The position numbers and the translations under genes are program-made. Positions 1 through 8,963 of a stretch of 27,753 nt of DNA are shown piece after piece. This stretch comes from Acrasis kona (Eukaryota > Heterolobosea > Eutetramitea > Acrasida > Acrasidae): contig JAOPGA020001895.1 of assembly GCA_026419775.2 (NCBI GenBank), positions 1 through 27,753 on the forward strand, given 5' to 3'. The notes beneath the pieces were generated by a model. The model was given only the letters and a program-made list of their open reading frames with translations, was not told where the DNA came from and ran no database searches. Position 1 is the stretch's first letter. Every line of letters starts with the position of its first letter.

Positions 1-2
1 TC

Positions 3-497
3 AACTCTGCACACTCTACTAAAATGCAGTATTGGGACGACAAAAATCAAATAATCAACACCAAATGCCCGAGGTGTTGTTTGCAACATGAGGACCAATC
101 CCATGTTCTTCTAAATTGTCGCAAAAATTTGCCATACACATATGACGCAATGCGATCAATTAATGAACTGATTCGCAGCAATTTGCTGCCAGGTTCACTT
201 ATAAAGGGCTCATTTAAATTCTGGGGTCTTCCTTTTACACTGTACCAGAGTGGTTTTGATTTTGACGAACATCCTATGACTGACAAGCGTAAAGCTACTA
301 TTTATGCTAGTCTACTTGGTTACACTAGTATGGATGTAGTTAAGCGTTTTTCTAGTAAGATACCAGTCAAAAAGCCACTCCAAGTGTTGAGGAAGATATC
401 AACCATTTTGATGGAGACCTCTTACTCCATCTGGCACGCGCGTTGCGCAACGCACGCCATCAAATCCGCCAAGCTAGGCGGGCCTTCGGCTGTATAG
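3..497 (+). CDS. LINE reverse transcriptase, C-terminal fragment with zinc knuckle
   Basis: The reading frame is open from the left edge to a TAG at 495-497, so the window holds only the C-terminus of a longer protein. Near the start is CPRC followed eight residues later by HVLLNC, the Cys-Cys-His-Cys knuckle (zf-RVT) that follows the reverse transcriptase domain in many non-LTR retrotransposons. About 130 residues follow, including SIWHARC; a W..R-type motif is common in LINE C-termini. No internal stop is seen. A polyadenylation signal, small stem-loop and A-tail follow, so this is the genuine 3' end of the LINE. In the living element the protein would copy the element RNA at a nicked target site. 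The clade cannot be assigned without the RT domain. Confidence 0.75.
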   Translation, partial: NSAHSTKMQYWDDKNQIINTKCPRCCLQHEDQSHVLLNCRKNLPYTYDAMRSINELIRSNLLPGSLIKGSFKFWGLPFTLYQSGFDFDEHPMTDKRKATIYASLLGYTSMDVVKRFSSKIPVKKPLQVLRKISTILMETSYSIWHARCATHAIKSAKLGGPSAV

Positions 498-564
498 AGT
501 CATTTATAAATATGTAAATTTATTCTAATAAAGCTTTTCGCAGAATGCGATTTATACAAAAAAA
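498..564 (+). other. LINE 3' UTR with stem-loop and A-tail
   Basis: A short 3' UTR follows the LINE stop codon. AATAAA lies at 527-532, a small hairpin TCGCA-GAA-TGCGA at 538-550, and an A-run at 557-564. A terminal stem-loop next to a tail is used as the RT recognition site in some LINE clades; that role is inferred here. The sequence changes at once into the next LINE after the A-run, which marks the insertion boundary. Confidence 0.5.
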
Positions 565-565
565 G

Positions 566-2113
566 ATGGAACAAATGCTCCAAGACGCATCAATGAAGAA
601 GGCCTGGTCCTTACTGAAAGGATAGACCCTCATACCTTATATCAGAACTTGATATCAATGGGGCAGTCTCGAGAGATGGTGCGGTCATCCATGACCACAT
701 TGTCCAATCCTTTAGCAAGAGATACGCTGCACCAGATTCCATACCACCCCTTCCTCAACGAATCATCGATATAATCCAAAAGACGTCAACACCATGGTCC
801 AATGACACCACCAATGCATACTTCTCAGACATATCACTAACCAAATACGAAGATGTGCTTCAATCTACATCTCAAACACCCAGCATTGACAGTGTTGATG
901 GAAAAATGCTTCTGAATCTAAAGAAGACTGAACATGAACTTTATGAACAAATGCCTTCAATCCTTACAAGAATACTTCGTGGTGAGGATCACATTCCTGA
1001 TTTGTTAAAAGAAGCATACATTTCATTAATACCTAAGACGTCTGATCCAAATGATTTGTTAATGTATCCAAGTTCCGCCCAATTGCAATCCTTCCAGTTC
1101 TATACCGCATTACCCTTGCCATCATCAACAAACAATTTATGAAAGCATTAATGGCGTCCAATACCATATCGTCACTACAGAGAGGGTTTGTACCTGGTGG
1201 ATCTTGTGCGGAACTTACCACAACAATGCTAAATATGATGACTGATTCAAAAGCTCGCAAATCTGATCTATACATATCCTTAATTGATTTCTCCGATGCT
1301 TATGGAAGTGTGACACATGAAAGATTGTTTGAACTACTTTTGTTGCTTGGAATACCAAAGAAAGTAATGGATATCATCCCCGGGTATACAAAAATCAAAC
1401 GTGTTGGGTGCGGACAGCATATGGTCTCACTGAATGTATTAATATACTTTGAGGAGTACCACAAGGTGATCCACTCAGTCCAACCATCTTCAATCTATAC
1501 ACGGAAATCATTGTCAAAGCCTTAATTTTGGAGATGAATGGCTATAAGATCCCAAAGGTTTCATCCATCCCGGTCCTTGGTTTTGTTGATGATTTTGGTA
1601 TTGCAAATAATTCTCTAGCGGGATGCTCTGCCTCCTTAAAAACTGTTGACATCTACAGCAAGCCACTATGTCTCAAGATCAATGAACAAAAAAGCATACT
1701 GATCTCATATGTATACAACAACAAACAACCCTCCGCAGACATTACACCATATAGAGAATTCACGATACACAATGATATCAAGAGTCTATGGAAGTATCTG
1801 GGTATTATTTTCTCTTATTTCCCATCATCGTTCCCCACATGTAACAGGGTTTGATCAAGATTTAACGTTATGTTACCTGCTGTCTGCCAAATACCTCCAC
1901 CCTTCTCAAACCCTGTCAATGCTGAGTACGCTAAAAGGTAGTGTCATTCGCTATTTCACCAGTTTAGGCAATGTGACAAAAAAGAGTCTAGAGTGTATGG
2001 ATTCATCATTCAATCTCCATGTATGTTGTCTCTTACACCTGCCCCCTACATGTCCAACTTACCTCATACAAGACCCACGGTCAGTGGGTGGATTAAGAAT
2101 GGACTCAGCATAG
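566..2113 (+). pseudogene. Second LINE: broken non-LTR reverse transcriptase
   Basis: A degraded reverse transcriptase lies in the same orientation as the LINE tail just upstream. Recognisable parts in order are an N-terminal piece with DINGAVSRDGAVIHDHIVQSF; DLLKEAYISLIPKTSDP (RT block 1); RGFVPGGSCAE and YISLIDFSDAYGSVTHERLF (block with the first catalytic Asp) near 1190-1330; GFVDDFGIANN (the F-x-DD active site) near 1580-1600; and a C-terminal LPPTCPTYLIQDPRSVGGLR near 2040-2100. These pieces sit in different frames (for example 855-1142, 1139-1525, 1528-1854, 1709-2113) with stops such as the TAG about 20 codons after 566, so it has several frameshifts and is dead. No endonuclease or zinc knuckle is present. 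Either the LINE tail at 1-564 inserted into this copy or this copy is 5'-truncated at that point. Confidence 0.8.
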
Positions 2114-2344
2114 GTTATTTGCACTGTGTCGAGAATTAGAAATCTAATCAAAACATTAAATAGCCCTTGCATTCCCGCCGCTTCATCTACTTTGGCACTT
2201 TACCATGTTGAAAAGATCAAATGAGGCTATGAATGGTAATCAATTCTCACATAACCCCTACTCTCATGCCTACACACCATGAAGACATTAAACCTCACAC
2301 TAGTTAGATATAATCCTGTAAAGAACTTCACATTATATTTACCT
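2114..2344. other. Decayed spacer after LINE
   Basis: About 230 bp with stops in every frame. It may be the worn 3' end of the preceding LINE. I see no motif, repeat or RNA gene in it. Confidence 0.4.
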
Positions 2345-2720
2345 TCTTGTGAGATAAACCCCGGTTGACAAAAAATTAGATATTTTCTAACTTTTCACAA
2401 AACTTTCAGCCCATGGTATCATTGTGGAAACCTTCCGATTTGGCAAGAAGTTTGATGTTGCCAATACCTTAGAACCAATCATCATAGAGGTTCCGGCCAT
2501 CACCCAATATGGAAAGGTTATGGGCAGTTTCAACTAGGGAAGTTCTCTAGAAATTGGGTTAGCTGGTAATGGAATTGTGGTAAAAACACTGCAAAGAAAT
2601 TTTCAGGATATGCTCTATCTGTTAGGGCCTTTGTTAAAGACAGACTGGTACAGGCGGTCATTGAACATTGGACCAGATTAGAGGCTCACCTCCAAAGGAT
2701 GTTTAACATTATAAAAGGTA
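2345..2720 (+). pseudogene. ORF1/gag-like fragment, copy A
   Basis: A broken plus-strand coding fragment. Its clearest stretch, near 2407-2500, reads GIIVETFRFGKKFDVANTLEP and is clearly related to GIDVKTFRFGKKLEDANTLKP encoded on the minus strand at about 3000-3100, so both descend from one protein family present in several copies. A later stretch near 2600-2720 reads SGYALSVRAFVKDRLVQAV followed by EHWTRLEAHLQRMF, an amphipathic basic segment. I do not recognise the family. Its neighbourhood, next to LINE sequence and duplicated, suggests a LINE ORF1 or gag-like nucleic-acid-binding protein; that is inference. It is interrupted in several places. Confidence 0.4.
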
Positions 2721-2860
2721 AATTTTATTTAAATATATAAAGGTTGGGGTTAGGGTTTCCTGTTACACTANTCCTGTGAAGGCAAACAATGTGTAAAGAA
2801 AACCTCTTGGAGAGGGATATGTGGTGCATTGATAGTTGAACCACCGGAATATATTCTGGA

Positions 2861-2881
2861 CATTGATGCGCAGCATCAATG
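2861..2881. repeat. Perfect 9-bp hairpin
   Basis: CATTGATGC and GCATCAATG flank a 3-nt loop (GCA). The hairpin sits between the two inverted ORF1-like copies. Role unknown; it may be chance. Confidence 0.4.
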
Positions 2882-2889
2882 CGTTTGTT

Positions 2890-3587
2890 CTAGAGGTGGG
2901 GAGGGTGGTTGAGAAATATTGTCTGGTGTGGAATGGTCATCGAGGATTGGTTGGTTTGGTTTGATGATAGAAGGGGGTTTGAAAGGTGGGTTGTTGACAT
3001 CAGGTAGGAAGGCGAAACGGGTATGATGGGTTTGAGCGTGTTAGCGTCCTCAAGCTTTTTACCAAACCGGAATGTTTTCACATCAATACCAGATGCATGG
3101 ATTGTGGTGAGGAGTTGAAAAATTTTGAAATTGATGTCAACCGGGGTTAATTGAATCGAAATGGTCTCTTCAGACACTGAACCCTTAAAAAGTAATAAGG
3201 ATTTGCTTTTCTTGGCACAGTGTAGGGCGTTCTGGGCTGATTCTTTTGATTAAAGGAAAATTGTTACCATAGGAGTCCTTGAACTGACTGACATACCAAT
3301 GACGTCTGCTCCAGTTTCGGTTGGCATAATGTTGGCAATTTCTTTGTATGGGGCAGATAGTTTCCCGTCTTTGTTGAATACAAATGACTTGTAGATAACT
3401 TTAACAGCGGCCTCGAAGTTGTGTTCAGCTCTGTTGGATGTTTAACATTAAGGCTACTTGCACATTGGAAGCACAGATCTCCAAAATCTCTGGCCGACCT
3501 TACTAAACATCAAGTGTTCATCTCCTGAAGAGGCTTCTAAAACAATTTCGACAACCTCATGTTTGAAGACAAGGAAGCTCTGCAACG
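2890..3587 (-). pseudogene. ORF1/gag-like fragment, copy B
   Basis: The minus strand holds a longer relative of copy A. Reading 5' to 3' on the minus strand, an opening piece (EIVLEASSGDEHLMFSKVGQ) near 3450-3560 is followed by a body (KVIYKSFVFNKDGKLSAPYK, then a piece shaped like an RRM strand, MVTIFL and SAQNALHCAKKS) near 3200-3420, and then the last open part, 3177-2890, with ISIQLTPVDINFKIFQLL and VKTFRFGKKLEDANTLKP. The alternation of hydrophobic strands with AQNAL-type helices resembles an RNA-recognition fold, as in many retroelement ORF1 proteins, but this is judged by eye. The C-terminus is low-complexity Ser/Asn/Thr. It is broken in a few places and is not a functional gene. Confidence 0.4.
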
Positions 3588-3591
3588 TTAG

Positions 3592-3700
3592 TTTTTTTTC
3601 ACATCGGCACTCCCCACATCCCATTTCTGTGGTCGCTGCGTATTGAACCTGCGACTACCAACCGGCAGCCAAGTAAAATACAGGCTGAGCCAAGTTGGCT
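3592..3700 (-). repeat. Possible tRNA-derived SINE
   Basis: The minus strand has TGGCTCAGCCTG at 3692-3681, which fits the RNA polymerase III A box (TRGCNNAGYNGG) at 11 of 12 positions. After 31 bp comes GGTTCAATACG at 3649-3639, close to the B box GGTTCRANNCC. Downstream the strand runs into an A-rich tail (eight A at about 3599-3592). Two correctly spaced promoter boxes plus an oligo(A) tail are the layout of a tRNA-derived SINE. The arms do not fold into a full tRNA cloverleaf, so it is not a working tRNA gene. Confidence 0.35.
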
Positions 3701-3720
3701 TGAAAAATGCTAAATAATTA

Positions 3721-4440
3721 TTAATCACACCAAATATATTGCTTTAATACAACATAAACTGAATTTAAAGATCTTTGTCGAACTAAATCTTTTGAATAAT
3801 GCGGCTTAGAGGCCTTGATAATTCGTTCGTACCAGTATGCGAAATGGTAGGTGCCTGCCGTTTTAGATTTCTTCTTTGATGTTTTCTTTAAATGTCTTCT
3901 ATTTGGTGCATGCGGAGGTGTGAATGCAAGAGATAGTTTCCGAATTGCTCTTTGAAGAGCCTTGTTTTCCTTCACAGTAAATAAATTCTTATAATAAAGG
4001 AGCAATCCAACACCATCTTTATCAACACATTACATTTTTGCTTCTCTCATTAGTTAAATGTTGGTTCATTTTTTAACCTTCATACGTTAGACCGCTTTTA
4101 AAAAAATAAATACCTTTGCTGCCGATATAGGTTTGTCTATCATCTCTGATAAAGAAATGTCTTTGAATGTCAACACATCAATTTTTTTAATTTGTCTCCT
4201 AAACCAATGTACGTCGCTCTTAAAAATGTCACTAGGTCCACGTACGCGAATCTTTTTTCTTTCTGGCCCAGTCGATTCATCCATTGCAAGAAGGCGTTTA
4301 TTCCGGCATTCGGATTGCACACCAAGGCTTTCGCCTTTCAAGTCGCCCAAGCATATGGGCATTACTTGATTCTCATCACAGATGTCCTTCTGTTGATGGC
4401 GATTAAAGTTAATAGACTCGCGTAGTTGTTTGTGACTCAT
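3721..4440 (-). CDS. Unrecognised basic protein, probably two exons
   Basis: I do not recognise this gene. The upstream piece (minus strand, from an ATG at 4440) has coding character with a basic patch (GPERKKIRVRGPSDIF) and HWFRRQIKKIDVLTF. It ends at ISAAK, followed by GTATTT at 4113. The downstream piece (4016 to the TAA at 3721-3723) contains KENKALQRAIRKLSLAF, a lysine-rich HLKKTSKKKSKTA and a tyrosine-rich end, YHFAYWYERIIKAS. If joined from 4114 to 4016 the intron would be 97 bp, longer than others in the window, and the phases do not match by one base, so either the junction is wrong or a single-base indel is present. The open frame also extends upstream to 4767 into the minisatellite, where it loses coding character, so the true 5' end may be lost. 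The basic clusters suggest a nuclear or nucleic-acid-binding protein; that is inference. Confidence 0.4.
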
Positions 4441-4629
4441 CTTAAGAGTTGTTAGTGGCTGTGGGTGATTTGTGAGTATTTGATGTAGGAAGACGGTCAG
4501 TTGGAACCCGCTACTTATTGCAAACAAATTGGAGGGATAAACTGATTTTATTGAAGAGTTAACCGACTCGGTCAGTTTGACCTTCCAATTCAACGTTCCA
4601 CCTTCTATTTCAACGTTCCACGAAACTAA

Positions 4630-6240
4630 CGTAGTAGAGTGTGGATGAAAAGTTGTGAACCATCGGAACAATCCAACGGTGCGGAAAGAGATCTTGGACA
4701 CCAGTCTGTTGTCATGGACATCAGCAAGTTGGTCGCAGATAAAAGAATTGAAAAGCCATCCGATCAATCCATCAAAACCAGAGTCAGGTCCTGGATTTTC
4801 TCAACTTCTTGCTCATGGAGTTCGATGAGAAGCCATCTAAATAATCCATCCAAACAGAACCTGGTCTTGGGCATCAAATTGCTGCTCGCAGATGAAAAGT
4901 TCTGGATGTCACCCAAACAATTCATCCAGACCACGAACGAGGTCTTGGACATCAATCTGTTAATCATGGACGAAAGCTATCCAAACCACCGCTGGAACCA
5001 GACCTTGGACATCAGTCGGTGTTCACGGACAGAAAAGTTGGGGAAGTCATCCATGCGGTTTATCTGAGCTTGGATTTTACTTGTGGATAAAAAGTTTCGA
5101 AAACCATCGGACAAACCATCGGAACAATTCATCCAGTGAACTGGACATCAACTCGCCCGTGGATAGAAACTTTCGAAAGTCATCCGAACGATCGAGCCAT
5201 CAATCCCAGAGCAAGAAGTTGGATGTCGATCCGTTGATCAAGGATGAAAGGGTCTTGGATATCAACTCGCTTCTCACCGATGAAAAGTTTATATAAACAA
5301 ACCTGACCTTGGATAACAATTTGCTGTTCCATGTATGAAAAGTTGAAAGGCCATCCGAACATCCATCAAACGAGAATCAGCTCGTGGATGTCATGTGGAT
5401 GAAAGTTACAAAAGCCATCAGACCATCCATCAAAACAGAGTCTTGAATACCATCTTGCTGCTCGCGGACGAAAGCCGTGGAAGTCATCCGAACCATCCAT
5501 CCAAACCATGGATTAGGTCTTGGATAGCAGGTCGTTGCTCATGGATAAAAGGTCATAAAGTAGTCCGAATAGAATCAAATCTTGAACGCTTGGATTTTTC
5601 AACTTGCTGTTCTGGATAGAGCAATTGTGATAAGCATCCAAACAGAATTGAATATTAACCAACTCTCATGGACGAAAGGGTTTCTGATACTTATTTGTTG
5701 CTTGTGGATGAAATGTTTCGAAAGCCATCGGAACGATTCATACAGACCGTCAGGTCTCGAATAGCAGTCCGTCGATCAACGATGAAAGTTTGAGAAATTT
5801 ATCGGAGCGATACATCCAAACGAAAGTTAGTCTCGGACTTCATTTGTGATTGAAAAGAATATCCGGACAATCATCAAACCAAAATCAAGTCATGGATATC
5901 AACACGTTGGTCGCGGATAAAAGAGTGGAAAACGAGCTATCCATCCAAACAAAAATAAGTCTTGGACTTTGCTCACAGGTAAGAAGTTGAGAGGATCTTC
6001 GCAACAATTCATCCAGGTCTTGGATATCAGCTTGCTGCTCACGGATAAAAAGAGTTGGAAATACCTTCCGAACAAATCGATACATCCGAAAATCAGGTCT
6101 AGGATTTCGCTCACGGATAAAGTCGTGGGAGCCATCCAAACAATCCACCCAAACCATGGACCAGAATTTGGATTTTACAGCTTGCTGCCCGTGGATCAGA
6201 GGATCAGGGATTGTAGAAAAAATAATGAATTCTTTGATAA
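4630..6240. repeat. Degenerate minisatellite, ~22 units of ~70 bp
   Basis: The whole interval is a diverged tandem array. A core like GTCTTGGATATCA recurs near 4692, 4786, 4861, 4951, 5011, 5068, 5144, 5251, 5312, 5383, 5441, 5516, 5580, 5650, 5754, 5833, 5889, 5960, 6016, 6100 and 6165, with a mean spacing of about 70 bp. Each core is followed by TTGCTGCTC..GGATGAAAAGTT, then AAGCCATCCGAAC and AATCCATCCAAAC. Because the unit is not a stable multiple of three, the many small open frames here on both strands are by-products of the repeat and not genes. The units are too diverged for recent amplification. No gene is seen inside. Confidence 0.75.
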
Positions 6241-6266
6241 TGTGTTATAATAGTCCGTGACTATAT

Positions 6267-7473
6267 TTATTCGAAAATGCGAATACAATGGATTACCTCT
6301 GCTCTGCAGATGGGACACACACCTCTCTCATACACTCTCTCCGCACATTCCTCACATACAACTTTATGGCCACATGGAGAGCAAGCATGACTCTTTGCTG
6401 CATCCATGCAAATCACACTCTTGTTGTTCATCTGCTCGAACAACTTCAACGCCTCCAAACAAATCTCTCATCTGCACGATTTGAGATGCGGTCGGTCTGT
6501 CCACATCTCTTCTCTGCAACAACTTGATGACCAATTCAATCAAGGGTTGAGGATACATGCCACTCATCTAAACGGGTCAGGCAAAATCATGATGTAATAC
6601 TCACGTTCATATCTTGTTTCAATTCACTTCTGAACTCGAACAGCCTTTCGTCGGCAATGGCTTCGAGATAATCGTTGGACATGTTCTTGTGTTTGAGGCT
6701 CATCAATTCATACAAGACACATCCGAAGGACCACATGTCGGTTTGGCCAGAATACGGTTTTTGGGACTTCATTTCGAAGCTCATGTAATCTTCTTCTCCA
6801 GCAATGCTCATCTTGTTGTTGCTGCTTTTTGCGAGGCCAAAGTCCCCAATTACTAGAGACTCTCCCTCAGGAGTGAGGTAAATGTTTTTGGGTTTAATGT
6901 CACGATGGATGATCCCTTTGGCATGGATCACTTCCAGGCCAGATGCTAATTGATGAGCGATGCGCAAAACGACCTACAAACAATGATGAACGTCGAATCA
7001 AAAGTACATACGGGTGCGGNGATGTTTTGGTTTTGCAGTCTCGCTCTTGATAGTAATGCGTCCATGTCGCCTCCTTGATAATGGGGGGCGACGAGACAGA
7101 ATCTTTGAAAGGTGGAGGTGTGTTCCGTAAAGTAATCCAAGATGGTGATCACATTTTGATGCTGGATGGATTGGACGGTGATGCACTACAAAAGGGTTAG
7201 CGTCAATGCGGTCACACTTACTTCTTTCATTCCCACTTGAATGTCGCTCGCAACAACAACGGTGTAGGCCTTGACAACGACGCGATCTTGGTTGGCGTTT
7301 TCGCACAAGTAAACCTTAGCTTGAGCTCCATGCTGTAATTCTTCAATAGGGTTGTATGAAAACTTGAGTTACGGTTGGTAACGCAAGTTACTCAAGTTAC
7401 TCAAGTTACTCAGGTTACTCAAGTTACTCAAGTTTCTCAAGTTATTCAAGTTATTCTCGAAACGTGTTCGAGA
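6267..7473 (-). pseudogene. Protein kinase with C-terminal RING finger, decayed host gene
   Basis: Minus-strand exons can be joined as 7473-7222, 7185-7012, 6973-6605 and 6567-6267, with GT-AG introns of 36-38 bp. The first exon follows a pyrimidine tract and CAG at 7474-7476 and encodes (Ser-Asn-Leu)n, then a glycine-loop-like HGAQAKVYLCE and the VAIK-type lysine (VVVKAY). Exon 3 has HRDIKPKN, GDFGLAK and DMWSFGCVLYELMSLKH; the last recalls NEK-type kinases. The final exon encodes kinase lobe VI (DRPTASQIVQ), then a RING finger ending CGHKVVCEECAE and CPIC. Signs of decay: an in-frame TAA at 7369-7371; a final exon of 301 nt, so kinase and RING frames differ by one base; Ser in place of the first RING cysteine (SVICMDA); and YMSFE instead of the usual YMSPE. 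Upstream exons are absent; the Harbinger element begins there. The intact protein would be a Ser/Thr kinase with E3 ligase potential. Confidence 0.75.
7384..7455. repeat. 9-bp tandem repeat (CAAGTTACT) x8
   Basis: Eight copies of CAAGTTACT with a few changes. On the minus strand the 9-bp unit is AGTAACTTG and the frame of the kinase exon reads Ser-Asn-Leu repeated, with Asn-Asn-Leu variants. The 9-bp period keeps the frame, so the array looks like coding microsatellite expansion in the N-terminal part of the kinase gene. A 7-bp hairpin (TCTCGAA/TTCGAGA) adjoins it at 7455-7473. Confidence 0.8.
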
Positions 7474-7503
7474 CTGAATCAGAGGAGAAAAGGAGAAAAT
7501 AAA

Positions 7504-8446
7504 TTAACAATAGAAGTACAAATATAGAATGTTGTTTAATGTGTTCGCAATTGGGAAACTGGTCCTGATCTCAATAGCACTAATGATTGATGCTGTATAG
7601 AAGGCTAAAGGGTGTAGCGACCTATCATTTCTCCACCTCTCTGTAAAGCATTTGTACTTTTTGATCCTGTTAATTGATTGTTCGACAACTATTCTAGCAG
7701 AGCCAATGACGTTATTGAAATCCATATCGGCCTGATCCAATGGATTAAATCTTCGTGATTTAATAGGTGTCAAACAGTTCCCTAATCCAACATAAGCACT
7801 ATCCCCCAATATTATCTCGCCCTCCCCCCTCTGTATTTGATTGTCTTCAATCCAAGACCTTGCAATGGCAATGTCGTGATTTCTACCAAAAAATGGTCCG
7901 TGAACATCAATGATACGTCCGTTTGTAATGTTGCAAACAACATGGTACTTCATTGTATGCCTCTTCTTTTTACCAGAATAATATAACTCCTGGACACGGT
8001 AATCTTGTGGTCGCTCAATGTTGCACTCGGTGGCATCAATCACAGTCCAGCAATTTTGGAACAAAGGAGTTGTTGGGGGCACTTGATTGAGACGCTTTTC
8101 CCAGCCAAACTGTTAGGAGTGTAAATGTTATACTGTATAAAGTCTATACCTCAAGTGGTCCAATAATCGTAACTATTTTAAACATCACATCCCTTATACA
8201 CTCATTGTATACATCAATTCTAACTCCAAATAACGAACATGCATTCACTTGTTGTGTGTACTGCTTTAAGAAATGTAGTGTTATGAGTATCTGTTTGATG
8301 GTTACATGATGATTTAGTAGCTGTATGAATATGTGTGCAACAATTGATGGTGCTGTACCTGTGTTTTCTTGAAAGACACGTCGGTTGGATGTCCTAAAAA
8401 TTTTGCGAAATTGAAACAAGACTTCGTCTGTGGTTGACTGTTGCAT
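7504..8446 (-). CDS. PIF/Harbinger-type DDE transposase
   Basis: Two exons, 8446-8150 and 8109-7504, join in phase 0 across a 40-bp GT-AG intron and give 300 uninterrupted residues, close to full length for this superfamily. The DDE_Tnp_4 domain is clear: first Asp in TVIDATECNI (residue about 124), second in ILGDSAYVGL (about 202), Glu in ARIVVEQSINRIK (about 242), with the typical FFGRNHDIAIAR stretch between. The N-terminal exon is the helical region that precedes the catalytic core in Harbinger transposases. The enzyme cuts and pastes its element, usually with a 3-bp TWA target duplication. It is divergent from the Myb-like gene at 8597, the two-gene plan of Harbinger elements. I did not find matching terminal inverted repeats. 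The upstream exons of the kinase pseudogene are missing at this boundary. Confidence 0.85.
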
Positions 8447-8596
8447 TTCTTTATAACCTTTGAATCGAAAGTATCACAGATCGCAGAATCATGATCAGAA
8501 TGATTTATAAATAAACGAACTGATATAGATAGGGGGATCTTTTAGATGTCTATTAAAATAAAACCAAATGCTAAATAGATCTATACAAAACAAATA
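8447..8596. promoter_or_regulatory. Shared intergenic region of the Harbinger gene pair
   Basis: A 150-bp spacer between two divergent starts. It is AT-rich, with a TATAAATA-like stretch near 8505 and short palindromic pieces (for example TCATGATCA). It must hold both promoters if both genes are expressed. No specific binding site is identified. Confidence 0.35.
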
Positions 8597-8836
8597 ATGT
8601 CAGAGAGAAAGAGTTGGTCCATCCGTGAAGAAGAATTGATAGCATTCTGTTGGAACAGTTTGGGGATTCGAAACATTAAAGCTATTGCAGAGAAATTATT
8701 TGCAAACATTAGTCAAAAGAAGGTATCAGACAAGATCAATAATCTAGTGAAGTCCGGGGTGCTATATCGGAAGGATGACTTTGCCCTAGCAGAAAATTAT
8801 GAATTGTTATTTGTAATTTTTGGTATCCTTTTTTAA
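8597..8836 (+). CDS. Myb/SANT-like DNA-binding protein, probable Harbinger partner
   Basis: A 79-residue frame starts at the ATG at 8597. It has WSIREEELIAFCWNSLGIRN, then IKAIAEKLFANISQKKVSDKI and NNLVKSG, a helix-turn-helix pattern with the tryptophan and acidic start of a Myb/SANT-like domain. PIF/Harbinger elements carry just such a second protein, which binds the ends and brings the transposase to the nucleus. Its position 150 bp from the transposase, divergently, supports that role. The frame ends soon after LAENYELLFV; GTAATTTTT at that point could be a splice donor, so more exons may have existed. The last part overlaps a 31-bp sequence repeated at 11,897 and 13,146, so the C-terminus may instead be the end of a neighbouring element. 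Confidence 0.55.
   Translation: MSERKSWSIREEELIAFCWNSLGIRNIKAIAEKLFANISQKKVSDKINNLVKSGVLYRKDDFALAENYELLFVIFGILF
8784..8814 (+). repeat. Dispersed CCCTAGCAG repeat, copy 1
   Basis: A 31-bp sequence starting CCCTAGCAGAAAATTATG matches copies 2 and 3 with four differences. It points rightward and could be the left end of the Tnp2-type element ending at 13,177. It also encodes LAENYELLFV in the Myb-like frame. Confidence 0.5.
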
Positions 8837-8963
8837 AACATATTTATTTACCTTTTGGAAATAATAATTATCTAACCTGTATTCGTATTTATTGTATAAG
8901 TCATTAAACACACATTATATGTCATTAAAACAATTATTTTTTTATTCATTTATTAATATTAAT

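Noticed and set aside
3639-3700. A functional tRNA gene
   Set aside because: A and B boxes are present but acceptor, D and T stems do not pair properly, so only a tRNA-derived relic or SINE is supported.
4087-6250. Many open frames of 60-140 codons on both strands
   Set aside because: They follow the 70-bp repeat, share its recurrent words and shift frame with it. They lack domain structure, apart from the unrecognised gene below 4440.
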